Shown: one piece after another, positions 5,341 to 8,872 of the stretch
Layout: each line of letters starts with the position of its first letter
How positions within the stretch are numbered: the stretch's first letter is position 1
Assembly: GCA_002490995.1 (NCBI GenBank)
Contig: DKVC01000261.1
Coordinates: 1 to 8,872 of the forward strand
Reading direction: 5' to 3'
Source: Lachnospiraceae bacterium UBA7188
Lineage (GTDB): Bacteria > Bacillota > Clostridia > Lachnospirales > Lachnospiraceae
Length of the DNA: 8,872 nucleotides
The notes under the pieces: model-generated
Told to the model about the DNA's origin: nothing
Database searches by the model: none
What the model saw: only the letters and a program-made list of their open reading frames with translations
Position numbers and translations under genes: made by a program

Positions 5341-6462
5341 ATGAACGAATGTCCTAAATACCTAAAGGCGTATGAGGAAACATGGAGGACGGATCCCAAA
5401 AAGGCGAAGCTGGAGTGGTTCCGTGATGCTAAGTACGGACTGTTTCTTACCTACGGATTATACTCGCTGCTTCATGACCGGGAGTGGATCCAGTTTTTTG
5501 ACAAAATTCCCGTGGCGGAATACGAAAAGCTGGCTGGTCAGTTTACCGCCCATAATTTTGATGCGGACTATATTACGGATCTGGCATTGAAGGCAGGCAT
5601 GAAATATGTCAACCTGACCACCTGCCATCATGAGGGATTCTGTCTGTGGGATTCAAAGGTGGAGCCCTTTAACAGCATGAACGCCGCGGCCGGCCGGGAT
5701 CTGGTAAAGGAGCTGAGCGAAGCCTGCGACCGGAAGGGGCTGGGATTTTTCGCTTATTACACGTTTATGCTGAACTGGCGACATCCGTATTATGTGGACC
5801 GGAGCGTTTTCGACAATGCCCGCCCCGCGTACGATACGCCGGAACCCCGTTACTTATATCGGAAAAAGGAGGATTTCAGGCATTATATCGACTATATAGA
5901 GGAAGTTATGGACGAACTGCTGTCCAACTATAAGATCACCGGAATCTGGCTGGATCTGATTGCTGCCTGGTATGCCATGGGGGAGGAGTATATCCCGATA
6001 GAGGAAATCTACGCCCGTCTGAGAAAAAGGCACCCCGATGTCCTGATTTCCTGGAAGCAGGGGGCCACCGGTACGGAGGATTTCGCCTCCCCGGAAAACA
6101 GTTTCCACGATCTGGCGGAGAGCATCAGGCCCAGGTTCGGCGATGCAGGGGCAGAGCGCGCCAGGATTGGATTTGAGGGAAACCGGATGAAGCATAACGA
6201 GGTATGTTCCACGGTTCAGAGAGGCTGCTGGGGGTATAATCCCCGGATAGAGAACCGCAGCGTGGAGGAACTGTACCGGCTGCTGGGGCATGCGGCGGAG
6301 AACAACTGCAATCTCCTTTTGAACGTGGGACCCATGGCGGACGGCTCCATTCATCCGAATCAGGCAAAGATTCTGCTGGAGCTGGGGCGAAAGATAGAGC
6401 AGGAAGGATTTCCCGGGACAGGGGATGCGTCCCAGAATAAAACGGGAGCAGGCGCGGAGTAA
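5341..6462 (+). CDS. Alpha-L-fucosidase, glycoside hydrolase family 29, short form
   Basis: Retaining fucosidase that would release terminal L-fucose from oligosaccharides. There is no signal peptide or membrane segment, so it acts in the cytoplasm on imported glycans. Family landmarks run in order: WFRDAKYGLFLTYGLYS (26-42), KYVNLTTCHHEGFCLWDS (88-105) with the sugar-binding His pair, GIWLD (201-205) with Asp205 as likely nucleophile, NEVCSTVQRGCWGYN (286-300) with Glu287 a candidate acid/base, and NLLLNVGPMADGSI (324-337). The position before the His pair, usually Lys, is Cys. At 373 residues it ends right after the catalytic barrel and lacks the C-terminal beta-sandwich of many GH29 enzymes. 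AAGGAGG (5327-5333) is 7 nt from ATG 5341 and 4 nt from the ATG at 5338; I prefer 5341, and a GTG at 5302 is unlikely. It is probably co-regulated with the DUF2264 gene downstream. Confidence 0.9.
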   Translation: MNECPKYLKAYEETWRTDPKKAKLEWFRDAKYGLFLTYGLYSLLHDREWIQFFDKIPVAEYEKLAGQFTAHNFDADYITDLALKAGMKYVNLTTCHHEGFCLWDSKVEPFNSMNAAAGRDLVKELSEACDRKGLGFFAYYTFMLNWRHPYYVDRSVFDNARPAYDTPEPRYLYRKKEDFRHYIDYIEEVMDELLSNYKITGIWLDLIAAWYAMGEEYIPIEEIYARLRKRHPDVLISWKQGATGTEDFASPENSFHDLAESIRPRFGDAGAERARIGFEGNRMKHNEVCSTVQRGCWGYNPRIENRSVEELYRLLGHAAENNCNLLLNVGPMADGSIHPNQAKILLELGRKIEQEGFPGTGDASQNKTGAGAE

Positions 6463-6474
6463 GGAAATGTCTAC

Positions 6475-6550
6475 AAATAACCGCTGCAAGTTTATAGCAA
6501 TTTTTATTGTATTTCTAAGCTTTTGCCTAATGAAGTTGCAGCAGTTATTT
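6475..6550. repeat. 76-bp imperfect palindrome between the glycan genes
   Basis: Arms 6475-6489 and 6536-6550 (AAATAACCGCTGCAA with TTGCAGCAGTTATTT) pair over 15 bp with one mismatch around a 46-nt AT-rich centre. On the plus strand the second arm ends in TTATTTT, so it might act as a large-loop terminator or attenuator for the fucosidase gene. A further copy of the arm, TGCAGCGG (6579-6586), can also pair with CCGCTGCA (6481-6488), offering an alternative fold. I find no target-site duplication, so a mobile-element origin is unproven. Confidence 0.55.
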
Positions 6551-6650
6551 TCCGACAGTTCCTAATGGATACGTTGCATGCAGCGGAATCCAATCCCCTG
6601 TGCACATCCCGCAAAAACAGACAGTCTTTCACTGTAGGAGAGGAGAAATA

Positions 6651-7793
6651 ATGAGAACGGATATCAGAAAAGAATGGCTGGACGCATTGCTGAAAATTGT
6701 AACCCCGGTACTGGATGCACTGGAAGCCGGAGAATTGAAGGCGAAGCTGCCCCTGTCCTTTCACGGGGACAGGGCTGAATTCGCCCCTCTTGAGGCCTTC
6801 GGAAGAAGCATGCTGGGGCTGGCGCCTTGGCTGGAGGCGGACAGCGCGGTACTGGATGCAGACGAAAGGGAACTGCAGGCGCAGTACAGAAGAAAAGCCC
6901 TGCGCTGTATCGAAATGGCGGCGGATCCTGCTTCCGCGGATTTTATGATTTTTGACAGGGGAGGGCAGCCCCTGGTAGATGCCGCTTTTCTGGCCCACGC
7001 CATCCTCCGGGCGCCTTCGGCCCTGGCAGATGCCCTGTCCCCGGAAGCGCGGAACCACTTGGCGGACGCTTTCAGAAGTTCCCGGAAAATAATGCCGGGC
7101 AGCAATAACTGGCTCTTCTTTTCCGCCATGGTGGAAGCCGGGCTTTTCGTCCTGGGAGAGCCCTATGACAAGATGAGGGTGCTGTATGCCCTTCGGACTT
7201 TCCGGAAATGGTATATGGGCGACGGTGTATATGGCGACGGCGCCATGATGCACTGTGATTACTACAACAGTTTCGTCATTCAGCCCATGTATACGGATCT
7301 GGTTCGGGTATTCTCCGGGGAGATGGGAGAAGTAGATAAGATGCGCCCGGAAGTGACTGCCCGTTCCTCCCGTTATGCCTCCGTACTGGAACGCATGATA
7401 GGGCCGGAAGGTTCCTATCCGGTGATCGGACGTTCCATCTGCTACCGCTTCGGCGCATTCCAGATGCTTTCCCAGGCGGCGCTGCAGCATATGCTGGAAC
7501 CCTGCCTTTCCCCTGCCTCTGTCAGATGCGCGCTGACTGCCGTGATCAGGCGGGTAATGGCTGCCCCGGATATGTTCGACGAAAACGGATGGCTCCGGCC
7601 CGGGGTTTATGGATATCAGCCGGAACTGGCGGAAGGCTACATCAATATCGGAAGCCTTTATCTGTGCAGCACCGTGTTCCTTCCCCTGGGGCTAGTGCCG
7701 GCAGACGAATTCTGGAGCGGCGCGGAGGAAGACTGGTCCGGCAGAAAGGTCTGGTCCGGAGGACATATTACAATCGATCATGCCTGTGATTGA
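6651..7793 (+). CDS. DUF2264 domain protein, probable glycan-active enzyme
   Basis: A 380-residue protein I recognise as DUF2264. This family is predicted to form an (alpha/alpha)6 barrel like the GH88/GH105 unsaturated-glycan hydrolases, but its substrate is undefined. Recognisable stretches are LEAFGRSMLGLAPWLE, QPLVDAAFLAHAILRAP, SNNWLFFSAMVEAGLF, KWYMGDGVYGDG followed by HCDYYNSFVIQPM, GRSICYRFGAF and the closing VFLPLGLVPADEFW. The Asp, Tyr and Asn of the GDG and DYYNS blocks are the obvious active-site candidates (inference). No signal peptide is present, so it is cytoplasmic like the fucosidase 188 bp upstream; the two may act on the same imported oligosaccharide. GGAGAGGAG ends 5 nt before ATG 6651, which I prefer over the GTG at 6600. 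Length and ending match complete family members. Confidence 0.88.
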   Translation: MRTDIRKEWLDALLKIVTPVLDALEAGELKAKLPLSFHGDRAEFAPLEAFGRSMLGLAPWLEADSAVLDADERELQAQYRRKALRCIEMAADPASADFMIFDRGGQPLVDAAFLAHAILRAPSALADALSPEARNHLADAFRSSRKIMPGSNNWLFFSAMVEAGLFVLGEPYDKMRVLYALRTFRKWYMGDGVYGDGAMMHCDYYNSFVIQPMYTDLVRVFSGEMGEVDKMRPEVTARSSRYASVLERMIGPEGSYPVIGRSICYRFGAFQMLSQAALQHMLEPCLSPASVRCALTAVIRRVMAAPDMFDENGWLRPGVYGYQPELAEGYINIGSLYLCSTVFLPLGLVPADEFWSGAEEDWSGRKVWSGGHITIDHACD

Positions 7794-7796
7794 CGA

Positions 7797-7829
7797 AAAC
7801 CGTCCTTACCCCTGGGGTTGGGACGGTTT
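7797..7829. terminator. Bidirectional rho-independent terminator
   Basis: AAACCGTCC (7797-7805) pairs perfectly with GGACGGTTT (7821-7829), and inner ACCC/GGGT extends the stem. The hairpin starts 3 nt after the DUF2264 stop. The plus strand continues TTTCTCT and the minus strand ends TTTTCGT, so it can serve both the DUF2264 gene and the convergent AraC gene. Confidence 0.85.
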
Positions 7830-7903
7830 CTCTGTAAACGGCAGGTGCCCAGGACACGATCCATTCCCGTTCATTTTAACGGAAAACAGATGTCAATCTC
7901 CAT

Positions 7904-8731
7904 CTATCCGTCGGAGCGAACATTGCGGTAGATATCGAATATGGGCCGTTCGTCAATCTGATTGCCCGTCCTGGACAGCCAGCGGCAGAAAATCTCCTGA
8001 TAGACCATGAAGAGGAACTGTGGGAAGCCCCTGAAGTGGTACACCGCATATTTTCCGCCCTGGAAGCTGTGGGTGAAGATGCTTGTGTTTTCTTTCAGGG
8101 CAGGATGGTCAGGAGAAATTGTCTGGCACAATTCGTACATACAGCTGTTTTCATCTGTGATGGACGGGTCGTCGATGGTGCAGTCCACATAGAGGGTATC
8201 CGAGGAGGCAAGCTTTTCGTATTTTTTGATAAATGCGCACCACTCCTGTGACATATTATGATAATTTCCTTTTTTGCGTTCGTACACCACCAGAAAATCG
8301 TCCAGCCATTCAATCGTTATCAGGTTTTCCGTGCGCTCCAGCTCGTCAAGGGATATCCCGTGTGAAAAGGAACTCTGCTGCACAATCTGCTCGCTCTTCT
8401 TTCTGTAATCGATGGGCGACATATTCAGGTGCTTCTTGAACGCCGTCGCAAAATTGGAGGAAGAATAGCCGTAGTTCACGCCGATTTCTGTAATGCTTTT
8501 CTCCTTTTCCACCTTGAGCCTCCAGGCGCTTCTCTCCAGACGAAGCCGCTTCATGAAATGATAGATGGCTTCGTCTGTGTGCTCTTTGAACATCCGCATC
8601 AGATGATACCTGGAATAACCGCAGTGCCTTGCCACATCGTCCACGGTGATTTCCTCGTCCAGATGTTCCAGGATAAAATTCATAGCCTGATTGACCACGG
8701 CGTCGCAAATGACAGACAGATTTTTTCCCAT
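7904..8731 (-). CDS. AraC-family transcriptional regulator with GyrI-like effector domain
   Basis: Transcription factor of 275 residues with the DNA-binding domain first, as in Rob. Residues 11-110 hold the two AraC helix-turn-helix motifs: ITVDDVARHCGYSRYHLMRMFK (28-49) and SITEIGVNYGYSSSNFATAFKK (79-100), closed by the family signature NMSPIDYRK. After a linker, residues about 135-272 match a GyrI-like/AraC effector-binding domain, including the end block GGKYAVYHFRG (225-235) and the late PIFDIY segment. Such domains bind hydrophobic drugs or other small molecules. The gene starts 6 nt after the stop of a MATE efflux pump, so both are probably one operon and the regulator likely controls efflux in response to a drug-like ligand. 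Its ribosome site (AGCAGG) is modest and inside the MATE gene end, suggesting coupled translation. It converges on the glycan genes across a shared terminator. Confidence 0.93.
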   Translation of the reverse strand: MGKNLSVICDAVVNQAMNFILEHLDEEITVDDVARHCGYSRYHLMRMFKEHTDEAIYHFMKRLRLERSAWRLKVEKEKSITEIGVNYGYSSSNFATAFKKHLNMSPIDYRKKSEQIVQQSSFSHGISLDELERTENLITIEWLDDFLVVYERKKGNYHNMSQEWCAFIKKYEKLASSDTLYVDCTIDDPSITDENSCMYELCQTISPDHPALKENTSIFTHSFQGGKYAVYHFRGFPQFLFMVYQEIFCRWLSRTGNQIDERPIFDIYRNVRSDG

Positions 8732-8737
8732 TGCCGA

Positions 8738-8872
8738 TTACCTGCTTTCCATTTTCCTTTTCTGTCTTCCAATTAAATAGGCCGAGACAATGGCTGTCAG
8801 GGCTTCCGCTGCCGGAGCGGCCATCCAGACGCCTGTCATCCCCCAGAGAGCCGGGAAGAGGAGCAGGAACGT
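8738..8872 (-). CDS. MATE-family efflux transporter, C-terminal fragment
   Basis: Only the last 44 codons lie in the window; the gene continues past the right edge on the minus strand. The visible part has a final hydrophobic segment beginning PALWGMTGVWMAAPAAEALT, a pattern typical of the last helices of MATE cation/drug antiporters, then AYLIGRQKRKMESR as a basic cytoplasmic tail. It ends at TAA (8740-8738), 6 nt before the AraC regulator start, which fits a drug-efflux pump with its own regulator. The family call rests on a short segment. Confidence 0.75.
   Translation of the reverse strand, partial: TFLLLFPALWGMTGVWMAAPAAEALTAIVSAYLIGRQKRKMESR

Noticed and set aside
5854..6489. 211-codon minus-strand frame antisense to the fucosidase
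   Set aside because: It is a shadow of a well-recognised GH29 gene, with no start signal.
6504..7490. 328-codon minus-strand frame antisense to the DUF2264 gene
   Set aside because: It has Pro/His/Arg/Gly-rich composition typical of an antisense shadow in GC-rich coding DNA, while the plus-strand gene is clearly conserved.
7867..7882. CCGTT/AACGG hairpin after the AraC stop
   Set aside because: Five base pairs with no U-run on the minus strand. The stronger hairpin at 7797-7829 is the better terminator.

Overview
The window looks like chromosome of a gut Firmicute, probably Lachnospiraceae or a close clostridial relative. The evidence is the moderately GC-rich coding sequence, strong AGGAGG-type ribosome binding sites, an ECF sigma/membrane anti-sigma pair, an intracellular GH29/DUF2264 glycan-degrading pair and an AraC-GyrI/MATE pair. 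The genus cannot be fixed from this sequence. All eight complete, well-supported genes are intact. A ninth, a MATE transporter, runs off the right edge.

Layout: (1) 59-653, an AT-rich yefM-yoeB type II toxin-antitoxin operon on the + strand, with a near-consensus promoter and four TGTACA-like half-sites spaced as in known YefM operators. (2) 866-2988, minus strand, an ECF sigma factor followed by a translationally coupled (ATGA overlap) single-pass membrane protein that is probably its anti-sigma factor. The anti-sigma carries two different in-frame tandem repeats around its membrane segment. A plausible ECF-type promoter lies about 140 bp upstream. (3) 2989-3448, a 460-bp intergenic stretch holding the sigma leader with a long-range inverted repeat, and a compact cluster of three perfect hairpins. 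(4) 3449-5125, minus strand, an OmpR-family response regulator and a short two-TM histidine kinase (ATGA overlap), preceded by a 26-codon leader ORF that overlaps the regulator start. (5) 5198-7793, plus strand, a short GH29 alpha-L-fucosidase and a DUF2264 protein, separated by a gap containing a 76-bp imperfect palindrome. A bidirectional terminator hairpin follows. (6) 7904-8872, minus strand, a MATE efflux pump C-terminus followed 6 nt later by an AraC-family activator with a GyrI-like ligand domain.

How the genes fit together: three modules sense signals (sigma/anti-sigma for an envelope signal, the two-component system for a membrane-proximal signal, AraC-GyrI for a small molecule linked to efflux). 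One module processes fucose-containing glycans in the cytoplasm. The toxin-antitoxin operon is a self-contained and probably acquired unit. The regulator/kinase pair and the glycan genes diverge from a shared 215-bp intergenic region (5126-5340) with one good promoter in each direction. No phage, IS, CRISPR, rRNA or tRNA gene was seen. The most interesting unexplained parts are the hairpin cluster at 3315-3403, the leader ORF at 5045-5125, the repeat-bearing anti-sigma, and the four-half-site operator.
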